NCBI GenBank assembly: GCA_034696485.1
Contig: JAQIWT010000057.1
Span: forward strand, 1 to 43,646
Direction of reading: 5' to 3'
DNA: 43,646 bases
From: Isohypsibius dastychi
Lineage: Eukaryota > Tardigrada > Eutardigrada > Parachela > Isohypsibiidae
Made by a program: the position numbers and the translations under genes. Position 1 is the stretch's first letter. The number at the start of each line of letters is the position of its first letter. Below are positions 11,775 to 23,643 of this stretch, one piece after another. Under the pieces are notes generated by a model that searched no databases, was not told where the DNA came from, and saw nothing but the letters and a program-made list of their open reading frames with translations.

Positions 11775-14700
11775 ATGTCACAAGTAAACATGATACTTTA
11801 TGTTTTGGCGTTTATTCTGGTGCGACTTGTCGTCTCGTCTTCGGCTCTGAAAGTGACAATGACGGGACTTTTCGTACAGAATTCCAGTGCACTATTCGGC
11901 CTTAAGTACACCGGCCCGGCGTTTGCTCTCGCCTTGAGCGACGGACGGGAATTGTACAATTTTTCGCTGGAATACAACTTTATTCAGCGTCCGAATATCC
12001 AAACTTGCGACGACCAAACAGCCTTCGCTGATCTGGTGTCGGAATATTACCACACTAAATGGGATCATCGAGGGATTTTTGCTATTCTACAAGCAGGTAT
12101 CGCAGACTCTGCGTCGCAGAGTACTTATTACGTTGCTTGAGAAACCACAATATGTTCGACACTTGTCATGGCCGATTCAGGATTTCCGGTTAAACGACAT
12201 TGATTTGTAGCGCTGTGTACGACTTTGAAACAATCAATGAAGCACCTGTATTCGCCCCACGGAAAAGCCGCTTTCATGCCATGGTTTCTCGTCATCTTTC
12301 GACGTACCATTTTGAAGAGTGGAATGCAATGAAAAATGAGACATTCTTAATTTTCGCCAAATTCAAAACAGGGAAAAAATGCGATTTTTTAAAAAGCACT
12401 TTATTGGGGTTGAAACGCAAATATGACGTCACCAATCAACAAGCAGACATCGAACTCTGGCCTTTGACTGTGATGGCAACTACACGTGTCAACCTCAACA
12501 AAGTCCTTTTTTCAAAAAGTCATATCTTTTCAGCGCTTCGAGTTTGACAAAATTCAAGAATATTTTTATTAACATTCTCTTCTTCAAAATGATGTGCTAA
12601 AAGATGACCGGAAAAATAGAGGCAGTTTCCCTTTTGTCAGTATGACCTTTGGTTTACCATCTATTGTGGGGGTATGCGCACATTGGTACTGTATGAATTC
12701 TCTTGCTGGTTCGATATCGCGACATTGTTTAGTTTTTCTATCTGAAAGTTAAACCAAAACCCGTGTTTTGCATATGTATTGTAAGAATCGCTTAACCTCA
12801 AGTGCAAATGTGGTGACGAGGTTTTACTCGATCAGACGTACTACAGTACGTACCGGTATTACATTAGTGTATACGATCGTTTATTCATGATTCGGAGTGA
12901 AAGCTGGTTTTCTTGTAAACGAAAAACTGGGAAAGGCTATTAGCCCACTTTAACTCCATTATTTCTCTCCTGTAGTTTTGTCATTGCAGGGTGTGGGAAC
13001 GAAGGAGACGAAATGGGCAAGTTAGCACGAGGTCAGTGATAGCACTTACCGTTTTTGTAATCGATTTCACAAACTCTAGTAAGGTTAATTGAACCAAACC
13101 AGCACTTTGCGTTGATGAATTCGTTTTCAGAATGGAACGTGCCATATATACCAAGGTATTCGCAATGATGCCCAGACCACATCTGATATATTTCATAAGT
13201 GATACGAAATTAAATATTCGCACAGAAATCAAGCACATTTTACGAGCGTTACATTGCAGCGTTTCCATTACGACCAAGCAAAGACACCACGATATCTATC
13301 CAACGCTGGTCTCGTTCTCTCCAGTAGACTTCTTCACGATTGGTCGCGCGTTTTCCAGTGCTTTCGAGCATTTCGAATGGTCGTCAATTGCGATCGTTTA
13401 CGACACCTGGGAGCGTAACTCGTTCTACCGTTCCACAGCAGTTGGCTACAACGACTACATAACCTACAAAGGATACACTGCTACGCACCCCACGCTCGTC
13501 ATCGGCGTGAATTCTAGCTATCCAATAGACTATGAGGCCACTCTGTTGAAAACAAAGCCCTATGCACGAGGTGAATGACTTTTCGAGAATAGGCAGCACT
13601 TCCAAACTTATGATCATTTCCCAAGAGTTAAATCGATTAACGAATTTGACGTTTTTTAGCTGTCATGCTCCTCTTCCATTCGAATCATGTCAGGAAGTTC
13701 ATGGTACAAGACGACTATATACATTAGTGTATTGTAAACCATGACCGTGTCACTGCTTCTAGCTAGCAGCAAAACGTCAACGCATGCTCGCGCCAGATTA
13801 TGTAGGAGCATACCAATCGTTCAGAACGAGGTTCGTTCACTTCACGATTTCTCTGTAGGTGTATTTCACGGGTGAGCCGTTTACTGATGTCAACCGTTTC
13901 GGCGCATTTACATGGAAATACAACGACGAAAGCGACCTGGTGAGCAAATATATTTGATTCTTCATCTCAACGCGGAATCACGCTTTTCTATAATTTCCAG
14001 GACGCGCAGGATGCGTATGGCTCGCTGTTCCGGATGACTTCAACATGCGGCATGACCGTGAATCCGATTAAAAGTCGATTGTCGGATGGACTGTCATCTT
14101 TAATCTGGACATATCCGGAGGCCGCGCAGAAGGTGACATCATTCGAGTCATTCTGTCAACACATTATAATTTTGTATTTTAGCCCAATGACCTTTCGGTT
14201 GCTGCTTACCTATCAATGATGTCATACCTAAGGGTGAGATTTACGGATGATTGACCCAAATTTGGTGAAAACTGTGTGTCACGCAGGCTGTGAATGAAAC
14301 GCTTGACGAAGGTCATGACCCAGGTGATACGTCATACGTGTTGGGCAAATTATACGGCCGCAGTTATACAGTCATGGATTATCCAGTGACAATTGACAAG
14401 AGTGGCATTCGGATGATGGATTTCTGTTTGAAACATCTTGATGATCAAACTAAAGATTACCAGGTGCACCCATAACCACCCAAGCCCGATTGCCATGACG
14501 ATCTTTTTTCCAGACAGCGTTCTCGATCAAGATCGGCGTCGCAGGTGATGTGATCCAAGAGGTTGCTACTCACGATTGGAAAACGATAAATGGAAAGCCC
14601 CCATTGAATGAACCAGCATGCGGATTCACAGGAACAAAATGCTCGGGTAAGACATTTAAATTGTATCAATCAACCATTACTAAATCAGTATGCTCGCAGA

Positions 14701-16749
14701 GACATCGCACGAGAGGACGTTGATCACCGCTGTAGTATCTGCAGTGTGTGTCATGTTACTGTTATCACTTGTCACGTGAGTGACATAAACCGAGTTCCCA
14801 TACATGAGTCGCCATAGCTCGCTATTTACTGCAGGTATTTTATTCGGCGAGCCGCTCACGTTGCCGATATTGTGGTCATCCAAGCCAGTCAGCTGACGTC
14901 GGCTGGAACAGAGGTAGCGCATTTTGCGTCCATGGATGGCCCAACCATGATTTCTTGATCTCAAAAGCTTGGGTGATTTCAGGATTGTGATCATTTGGTT
15001 CTCAACGAACATCAGCGTCAATATTTGTTTGTTCTCAACCGAAGACTGGTGTGGGTGACTAAAGTTCAAATGCCACAGAAAGCGGTCTGCAAGAAGGTTT
15101 ATTGCCATGATGTGTACAAGGTCAGTCTACTTTGTGAGAAACCGTTCGGTGAAGCGAATACAAACATTTAAATAATGTCGCAGCTCAGGCAGAACATGCA
15201 CCACAGCAATATACTGGCTTATTACGGCATCGCAGCTGTTGAGAATAACCTTCTGTTCATCACCGAATTCTGCAGCAGAGGCAACTTGAACGATTTAAGA
15301 GATAAATCATTCTTGGATTTGCAGTTTCGATTGTTCATCATAAACGATTTAATCAAGGTAAGCGAATATTTTCTGATTGGTAACCTGCTTTATCGAAACA
15401 TTTCTTCTAAGGGTGTCATTTGGATCTACAAACATTTCCACCGATGTCATGGACATCTGACACCAGCGACATGCATGGTCGATCATTATTTCACCGCGAA
15501 GGTTTCCGGGTTCGAGCGCAGCATTGTGCATGACGCAATCTGGCCTGAGGAAGATACAACTTGGAAAGCGCCGGAGCTCCAAGCGGACCCCGACAGAAAG
15601 CGCTCTTCAGAGACAGACATTTACTCTGTTGGTGCCATAATGAGCTGGTTTTTAGCGCCATTTCCCGAAAGTTTGGATATCGTGAAGAAACTGTCCGCAG
15701 GCTGCATGGACGAGGACCCACACCACCGACCAACAGCCGTTGCGCTGAGGACTCAATTTCTTGCACTCACACATATCAGAGAAGAAGCTCACCTGGTTGG
15801 GCTGATGAAACGAATGGAGGCATTTACAAGTAAGATGGAGGAAGCGGTATCAGAAAGGTCTCAGAAACTAAAAGATGAGCAACAAGTGTGTGAGGAACTT
15901 CTCCAGCAAATGCTACCTCGGTGAGCACAAACATGGTTCACAGCCCTCTTGTCTGCAGTCTTCACTTGTTCCAGCTCTGTTGTGAAGAACCTGCTCAAAG
16001 GTCACCCACCCCCACCGGAAAGTTTCGACTGTGTGACGATCATGTTTTGTGACCTTTATGGGTTCGCGGAGTATGTGGCTGAAGTGAGCCCTTTGGATGT
16101 CGTTGTCCTCCTTAACACGGTTTTTATCCTTTTCGATGGATGTCTGACGGAGAAGGACGTGTACAAAGTAGAGACTATCAGCAGCTACTACATTCTGGCT
16201 AGCGGGCTTCCAGAACGTAACGGCGACCGACATGCGAGCGAAATAGTTCGAACAGCCCTGGAACTCCGGGATATCTCACATGATACATTGGAGCAGCGAC
16301 ATTTATCCACGAAAATTGGGATTACTTCAGGTATTAACACCATCTGCTCTTTTACAGAGATCATTTTGTGAACGTTAAATTCGTCCCCCAAGGTCCCTGC
16401 GCAACTGGCATAATGGGTACGAAAGCACCTAGATACTGTCTGTGAGTCAAAGTTCGCTGATTCTCGTGACTTTGTGGATAATACAGTGAGTGACCTTCTG
16501 ATCAGGTTTGGAGATACTGTGAACACGGCCTCAAGACTCTGTACCTTCGGTGAATCGTACAGAATCCACGTGGGTTTAAGAACACGACGTATCATGGCTT
16601 CGGATACGGAATTTTTATTTGTATCTCGAGGCCTTATAACACTGAAGGTAACGACGACAGAAAACTACTTTGATGAATCATTCCAGTGACGTTCGTGGTT
16701 ACAGGGTAAAGAACCAGCCGAAACATTTTGGGTGGAGCTCACAGAATAG
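11775..16749 (+). CDS. Receptor guanylyl cyclase with degenerate catalytic site
   Basis: Twenty exons, about 985 aa: 11775-12096, 12990-13031, 13131-13155, 13260-13570, 13660-13703, 13763-13834, 13859-13939, 14001-14132, 14183-14233, 14287-14463, 14514-14646, 14700-14775, 14835-14913, 14983-15120, 15184-15357, 15412-15920, 15975-16330, 16393-16441, 16506-16647, 16705-16749. Order: signal peptide; ANF-receptor ectodomain (GCGNEGDEMGKLAREWNVPY; YPTLVSFSP); juxtamembrane CGF...C; one membrane helix near residues 471-489; kinase-homology domain (HGHL replaces HRD, SGF replaces DFG, APE kept); linker helix ending EELLQQMLPR; class III cyclase. The family makes cGMP from GTP at the plasma membrane. 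First metal Asp (FCDLYGF, D815), guanine-specifying Glu (KVET, E855) and NTASR are present, but the usual GD after KVETI is SS (858-859), removing the second metal ligand. The donor after 13834 is weak; a stronger GT at 13831 breaks the frame. Confidence 0.88.
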
Positions 16750-17611
16750 AATCGACGACCATGATTTAGGTTCTTCCTAGCCATCTGAGGCAAACCCAAT
16801 TTCGTCCCTTGTTATATAAAATAAGCAATCATGGTCCCGCATCCAGACATGTTGATCATAAAGACAACACAACGAACTTTTTTTGGTAAACTTTGGGCAG
16901 TTGATCGTTCGGTGTTATGATTTCGACGGTAAAACTTCTAAAAATGATATAAAATCAAATTCCTAGTAATCGTAACACTATAACGTGGTAAACATGTTGG
17001 CTAGGCACGTTATGATATATTACTAACAAACTAATCACCTCTTCGCGAAGGCGATAGTTCTAGCTACACTTCACGATATCAGTCACGTTATTTAGACGTG
17101 GCTGTCAGAAAACAGCGCCGATTGCACATAGTGCGCCTAATATTCATTTCCGCAGAACACTTAAATTATATTTCCTGTTGCTGTGACTTTTCGTTGGGAC
17201 AAAATTAACAACATCGAAAAAATCGTGTTGACTTTTGGTGACATGTAGGGAACAACCAGTGTGCGACAGAAACGAATTTATTCTCCAGAAAACAGGAAGG
17301 AACGCTGGCAAAATCATGAATTCGAGTCTAATGGAACTTAATGGGGAGTAATTTAAGAGCGAGATTTTTCCAAAATACTTCGTGCCACTCCTTGCTTCTG
17401 ATTCAGGAAATACATTTAGCACAGTATGTTTCCAAATTGCATCTCTGTCAACAAACATGCCATTGAAGGACAACTCGAGCTATCATGGGTTCGATCAAAA
17501 ACTTTCGTGAGCCATACGCCTTTGGCGTAAGCGCAGTGTAACTGCAACAAGCTCCTCAGGAAAGGTTTTGGTTCGATGCTCATTGTCGTTCTGCTTCATT
17601 TATTTAAGATT
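16750..17611. other. Convergent intergenic region
   Basis: This lies between the 3' ends of the receptor cyclase (+) and the GPCR (-). It is AT-rich. A minus-strand open frame at 17144-17473 shows no recognisable domain. No gene is supported. Confidence 0.5.
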
Positions 17612-18909
17612 TCAGTTCCGAGAGGCCGAAGTTGATATCGTGTCGCCAGCCACTTTGCCCCCTGAACCTGGACTACGATGTTTGGTGAATCGGATAGAAT
17701 GTGCCATCGATTCAGTCAGGTCACGAATCTGTGTCTGACGTGCGCTGAGTAGGATGTAAACAATTGGGCTTGTGGCGCACCCTAAATTTAAATCAATTCT
17801 CAATTTAGCATGATCATGGTCACATCACAATCAAAGCAGGGTCAAAATTTACCCAACTGCATCCATAACATCACTATAGTTCCCGCCGAAGAATGAACTC
17901 CCGCCAAATTTCCCATCAGTCCCAAGAGCGCATTCGGTAGATAGCCGACCATAAAGACGAAACAGGTGATAAACGCAATATTCGTCAAACGTCTCTCGCG
18001 TTTCTCCATCATCAATTGTCGACCCCGATCCTTCATTTTTCGAACCGACGAAGTTTCGTTAGTGTTTTCGGCTAACGTTCTGGCTCGCATTTTCCAGCTT
18101 GTTGACTTGACGAAGATGACAACAACAGTGTAGCAAAAGCATATTATGGTGAAGGGGACGATTGAGTAGCCCAATTTGTAATACATGACGTAACCGGGCT
18201 TGGCCGTTTTTATTGCACATCGATTGGAGCTTTTTGCGTACCCATACTCCGCAAATAATGTCCCTGTAAAAGAATGGGCTTAGCAATAATTCAGCACACA
18301 AACCGCCAGGAAACATGCTTAATGCTTTCAACCGCTCATGATTAATTACATGCGTCGGAAACAATAGCTTTCAAAGAACTCACGCGGAAGAAGGATTTCG
18401 AATGATTTTAGAAATGGGAATAAAAACTTGCCCAGGGGGTATCCAAAAATCAACAGCGGGGAGAGCCAGGCGAATGCGACAAGCATGATTGTCATGACCT
18501 TTGGGCCGCAATAAGACTTGTTGGCCATAACGACTACGAGTAGGCGGTTGATGGCGATGGAGGTATGAGAATAAACGCAAGCCGTTTCAGCATAATAATA
18601 AATGAAAGCCGTAGCTTGACACAGCCATGTCCCCGACCTGCTGCTGAGAAAATTGGGTGATCCCGTTATCATAGTGAATGCATTAACCGGGAAGGAAAAA
18701 CCAGAAAAAAACAGGGTGGCTAATGATAGACTTTGCAGCAAAGTGATCATCGATGGCTGAAGAGAAATGAAATTTATTCGGATTAGGACAAAGGAGAGGA
18801 GGCTGCCGATTGTGCCGAGAAATATGAGTGGGATGGTCAGATATCCGAAGAATTTCGTGTCGATGTTCTGGGATGTGGTGTTTGACAAGAAGTTGGTCGA
18901 GTTGTTCAT
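17612..18909 (-). CDS. Rhodopsin-like (class A) GPCR, orphan
   Basis: Three exons: 18909-18384, 18263-17853, 17781-17612; joins are both in phase 1. The start ATG at 18909 begins a short N-terminus with N-glycosylation sites (NNST, SNTT). Seven hydrophobic segments are readable. The TM3 cysteine (GTWLCQ) and an extracellular-loop-2 cysteine (SNRCAIKT) can form the class A disulfide. The DRY triplet at the end of TM3 is NRL (INRLLVV). TM6 carries FVFMVGYLPN, and TM7 has SPIVY where most class A receptors have NPxxY. It is a ligand-sensing receptor of the plasma membrane; ligand and G protein cannot be told. The third intracellular loop is basic (EKRERRL). The tail after TM7 is short and Ser/Arg-rich. 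Confidence 0.85.
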
Positions 18910-19698
18910 TTTCGAGTTGGGGGAAATAAATGAGCATCTAGAGGTGACCGGCCAAGCTTGTTTTAACCAGGTAGCAAAGCACTTGACATTTTCCTATCGG
19001 GAAACAAGGATTATATCATTTTCGGAAACATTGTGGAGGATTTCGAGCAAATCACCGGAGAAAGTCACATCTGGTGTTGCGCATTTATCCGGCTAGAGAA
19101 CAAGGAGGCACTTGAGTAATTGGCTGCTAGAGCGAAAATGGATACGCTTCACCGAGTAAATCCCCGTCATAAATAACGGGATTTATTCCGATCAGGTGAA
19201 CGCATCAAGTCACTGTTCACGGCCACCTAAAAGTCAGCACTGTTTTCGCGGAAAAAATATTAGTTGACAAGATTCTGAGTGGGGATGAATCTCGAAATGA
19301 TTTTAATTCCTCGAGATTTCTTGAGAATTTAATTCAATCGGCACCATTAACCTCTTCTGGACAGTTTCACTGGCATGATTAATTAAGATAACGTGCCTTT
19401 TCCACATGACCAAAATGCAACAATAGGCAGGTCGGTTTTGATCTCAGTCACGTCAAGGAATCTTCAGCTTTCCAGTAATTTCTTTAGACAGAAAAGTTCC
19501 ACAAGATCTATTCCACAGGAACTAAGTCAAAGTGAAAGCCCGTGTTTCAAGAATCTCGAACAAACGGCTTACAAATGTCTGTGGAATTTAATTTAAGCAA
19601 CATCCACATTGCTGAACCAACACCTTAATCGCTATCCAAGTACATAATTGAGCGCACATTAGTGTCGCGTCGCATTAAGGTCAACATAGGACCGGTAC

Positions 19699-19803
19699 GT
19701 ACAGCCAGACGTAATAGGTTCTGCGGTTTTCTGACGTCGGTGCAATGTTTAGTCTACGAGGGCTACATCAGAAAACCGTAGAACCTATTACGTTTGGCTG
19801 TAC
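19699..19803. repeat. Inverted repeat with 36-bp arms (hairpin)
   Basis: The left arm 19699-19734 and right arm 19768-19803 are reverse complements with only two mismatches, separated by 33 bp. The transcript or single strand would fold into a long stem-loop. This fits a small foldback/MITE-type element or a structured non-coding RNA. I saw no other copy in the window and no clear target-site duplication. Confidence 0.85.
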
Positions 19804-19967
19804 GCGCTACGTCACAATTTCTGGGACAGCTTCTGCAGTCACATCACATTACAACCACAGCGACATGCGAAATTTACGAAGGTCTCAACAAACCATCAAA
19901 ATAAACACCTGGCTTCAACCGCCAGATCTGCCTTTCGGCAGAATGACAGTCACCCCGGTATGCGGGA

Positions 19968-19987
19968 TTGGTTGGTTGGTTGGTTGG
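19968..19987 (+). repeat. GGTT microsatellite
   Basis: Five tandem copies of a TTGG/GGTT tetranucleotide. Simple repeat. Confidence 0.85.
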
Positions 19988-20701
19988 CTTAGTTTGGAAT
20001 TATATTCCGGAACTGAAAAGTAACCAGAGAATGGGAGAGTGCACTTTTGACACCGCGGTTGACACTTTCGGCCGATACTTCTGATCCTAAATGTTCAACG
20101 AAATCACACGTGTTCGCGGTTGGCCAACCGGCTCAACGCGAGCCGAATTTCGCTTACCTTAAATATGAGAATCTGGAAGCATGAATATGGTAGCTCGTAT
20201 TACGTAATCGAAATTTAGAACTACCAACTTGTTCGGCCCATTCAACAGCACCCGGATGCTGACATGAGCTGCCCGAAACACAAGTTTTATGAAAGTTAAA
20301 CGTCTGTAGTCGAGCTTCTGGAAGTGCGATACTGCCACTGTATCTAGTTGGTTTGGTAAAACAATCACCAAAGAATCCTGAACTATTCCTAGCTCTGCCA
20401 CCGGAACCCATACTTTACATCGAAATAGCTTCACGATCTCTCAGAATCTGACCAAGTAGCTCATGTTTCCAGTCACTACGATATTGATATGTACAGTACC
20501 GCCGGAAATCCGACCAGCAGGTCACATATCAATAACTGCCCTGAGGGGTATGAGTGACCAAGACGCAATCTGAGAAGTTCAGTTAAGCAGAATAAAATCG
20601 ATACTACGGGAGAGAAAGACATTCACCATGCCAGTCGACGAAGAATACACATACATATTTCAACTTACATAAAAACGTCTAAAATAACAGTGAGTTTTCA
20701 T

Positions 20702-22965
20702 TTAAAGTTCAGCGTCATCTTCTGGTTCGATAACCGGAACAGGTACAGCAGCGTCATGTCGAAATGGTGCAGGCTGTTGTGGCCGGAAATTGAAGGGGGT
20801 TCCATCTAGCCCTGATCGGTCCAAACTGCGCTTGATCAAGTCCAACAGTATGCGATCCCAGAAAAAGCGAACAATCGAAGCGAGGATGATAATGTAGGAG
20901 ATCATGTAGAAGATGTCGTTCTCTTTCCGTAGATGGAAATGATCAAGGATGGTATCTTCGATGAAAGTGACGTTCAGCGGGCCTTTCACATATTTTGCGT
21001 CTGAAAATATATACCATTATGAAAACATAACTACAACAAGTCTATGAATATATAGAATTTCCATAAAAGCTGAAATTCAAGTCTACTCAGTAACCGTATT
21101 TTCAAAGAGGAAATTTTCTGTTAGTTCAGTAGCTGGAAAACAAGCAACTGTGTCAATTTTACTACAACACCACACGTAAACAAACACATGTGCAAATACG
21201 TAAATGAGAGCAACTAAACAAAGAGTGATCATCCAATATAATGAAAGGCTAATCCTGGAAGACATCCGTGTGGAACATATCGATTGTGGGCTTCTAAAAA
21301 AACACCGGAAGTGCCGGCGGGTGTCTCATGCTAAAACTGTAGTATTTGGCCAACAGAAAAAAGAAAATCGTTCGAGATTACGGAAATAAATAAAGAACCG
21401 GGTTAAATTCAAGCTGTAAATAAGAATGGGAATTTTAGAGTTTAGAAGGGAGTCCAAATCGATGTGTTTGCAAAAAAGTGATGTCCACAAGAAATTTCCG
21501 ACAAAATATAAGTCACGTTTTTTTCGAAGTTAGTCTCACCGGAATGAGCCATAATGAACGCTCTGATCGTATCCCTCGCATCCGGATATGGGATAGTCCA
21601 GCCAGTCAAGAACTTTTTCTCCAGGAATAATACAACCACAGGAACACCCATAATTCCATAATGTCCCGCAACTCTGAAAAACCCAGGATGTTATAACAGC
21701 ACGTTTGACTTAGACAAGCCGGAATCAAGAACCAACCCAGGGAACTTGTCAGTATCAACCGCGAGGAACCGAACTGTAGGAAAATAAATCGCAGCCGAAT
21801 GCATCAACGGCGCCGCACGTCGGCTGAATGGGCAAACTCCGGAGAAAAAGAAAACAACGGTACAGATGCGTTTTCCGACGGTGCTGTTTAGGTGATCGTA
21901 TAATCGAAATCCTTCGATCACTTCCAGCTTGGGCTCCCCATTAGGATGACTGAATGACCGGCATGTCGCTTTGGTTTTATTGGAGTTGTAAAGATATACA
22001 AGTGACCGACTCTGCCAACCTGAAAAATCAAGTTGTTACTGCGCAGCTGACCAAAATAGGCACTTCTAACTTCTGGAATTCAGAAAATTTCTTCAAAAAT
22101 AATTCCTAGCCGGCACTGTCTCTGAATTTTCCGGCACTGCCTACTAGCATAAAAAGAAACGGAAATTGGTTCTCAAGAACAATTGGTCAATTTCCAAACG
22201 CGATCAGAACATGCTGTTCAACGACTTCAAGATTTCAGGTTCTTCTGATCAACGTAATTTAAACTCCGCGAATCATCCTTTGCTCCGCACTTCAGCTCGA
22301 TCTGCTCGTCACTCCGAGAATTTAGTCCCTGAAGCACATATATGGATTTATTCTGGCAGTTTAGCTATCTGTTTACCTCCAGAGAAATCCAGGGGATCTG
22401 GGATCAGCTCGCAGACGGCATGACTCCTAGCTCCAACGATCTTCAAGAATTTGTCCTTCTTTGGTTTTTCATCCCTGAATTCCGGAACGAACCATCTCAG
22501 CCAATCCGCATAATCCGTATCCCGTGTCATGCTGCCTTTCCCAAAATCCACAACCGGAATCGCGTTCCCTTCCGTGGAATTTGCTGTAGTGTTCGTCCCA
22601 TTCATGCCTAACAAAGAAGCTTCAACATCCGAATTCTGCGAGATCCCATCACTTCCGACTTCGACGACTTGATCAGGCCAGTAACCTGCATCATCGTACT
22701 CTTCAAACTCCTGCGTTATATCACTGGAAATCTCTGGCAGAGTCGTCGAGTTCTGCGTCGCGATGGGTACTTCTTCCAAGACTAAATACGTATCTTGGGG
22801 TACGAAACTGAGAAGCAGCGCAAATAAAATCGCTGCAAAGAACAGAAAACAGAAATTAAACAATTTCTAGATGTAATTTAACTCTAAAATCGGTTTTCTC
22901 AAAAGAATCCACTCGCCTGCAAGAAGTGGTTTCAGGCCATGCCTGACCAAGAATTCGAGAATCAT
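20702..22965 (-). CDS. TXNDC15: TXNDC15-like thioredoxin-fold membrane protein
   Basis: Five exons, about 406 aa: 22965-22917, 22832-22377, 22019-21737, 21673-21540, 21000-20702. Exon 1 joins exon 2 through a GC donor (gcgagt) and together they form a signal peptide or anchor (MILEFLVRHGLKPLLAAILF). Next comes an acidic, N-glycosylatable luminal region (NGT, NTT, NST), then a thioredoxin fold starting near residue 218: TVVFFFSGVCPFS, then VRFLAVDTDKFPG, the cis-Pro region GIMGVPVVVLF, and a C-terminal membrane helix (IFYMISYIIILASIVRFFW). The active site is C-P-F-S (C231 to S234) rather than CxxC, so disulfide exchange is doubtful. As I recall, vertebrate TXNDC15 also has CxFS, the same order and a similar length; it is linked to cilia and Meckel syndrome. 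The assignment rests on architecture, not an alignment. Intron 4 holds a possible alternative last exon. Confidence 0.78.
21083..21132 (-). other. Possible alternative terminal exon of the TXNDC15-like gene
   Basis: A good acceptor (gttttccag) precedes 50 bp that continue exon 4 in the correct phase, encode ATELTENFLFENTVTE and end in TAG. If used, the protein would stop before the C-terminal membrane helix and be soluble. The phase match has a one-in-three chance of being accidental. Confidence 0.35.
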
Positions 22966-23643
22966 CTGGAGGAGGATGAACTGGAATCCAAGAAATGAGT
23001 GTCCTCAAATATCATCAATCCCATTAATCAACAAGAATTCGCAAGATGGCTTCGATCAGCTGTCGCGTCTTAATCCGCAAATATGAAGTATGTCAAGAAT
23101 TTAACATCTACAATCACATTGCCGATAGAACTGGCCCGCTCGCCGCGGAAATCCACTTCTGACAGCTGAAAATCGTGGGAAATACGTGAAAAAATTATGT
23201 AGTAAGATAATTCTAGATCCGAGAGGAGAAGAATACGAACCAAATTTGGTTTAAAATACGACGACGAAAGCAGAAAAAGAAGTTTGATGTCTGTTGTGAT
23301 GTGAAGTGAACGGGCTCTATCACCTTCGATAAGGCGGTTCACCCTATAGGGTAGCTACGGGCCTGTATGTACGTAGTTCTGTGAAGAGTTTGTATCGCAC
23401 TTGTACGACCGCAACCTACGCTCCAACTCATATTGATATACCAATTTTCAAATCAAATAGGCAATAGTCTTTATTATGGCATAAAAAACAAGCAATGAAA
23501 ACGACAAATCCAACTGAGACAGCAGCACTTTGATTGATAAATAGACTTCAAATTCAAATACACTCCGACGGGGTGTCCTGACCAGATGATTCACAATATC
23601 GCCGGGTCTGTCACAATCAAATCAGAACATATATACGTTGCTC
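22966..23643. other. Spacer between aconitase and the TXNDC15-like gene
   Basis: About 680 bp between two head-to-tail minus-strand genes. It should contain the aconitase 3' UTR and the promoter of the downstream gene. A 90-codon minus-strand open frame at 23070-23342 has no recognisable features. No gene is supported. Confidence 0.5.

Larger units (their letters stand above)
18910..20701. other. Intergenic region with hairpin and GGTT tract
   Basis: This is the upstream region of the minus-strand GPCR. It holds a near-perfect inverted repeat (19699-19803) and a GGTT microsatellite (19968-19987). A minus-strand open stretch at 20158-20434 ends in a donor-like AAG-GTAAGC; it could be an untranslated or unknown exon, but I cannot link it to any gene. 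Confidence 0.5.

Noticed and set aside
12200-12547. 115-codon plus-strand frame inside the first intron of the receptor cyclase
   Set aside because: The flanking exons join in phase without it and it shows no ectodomain motif.
20158-20434. Minus-strand open stretch ending in a good donor (AAG-GTAAGC)
   Set aside because: Two overlapping frames are open, no domain is visible and no acceptor-linked partner was found; it may be an untranslated exon of the GPCR gene.
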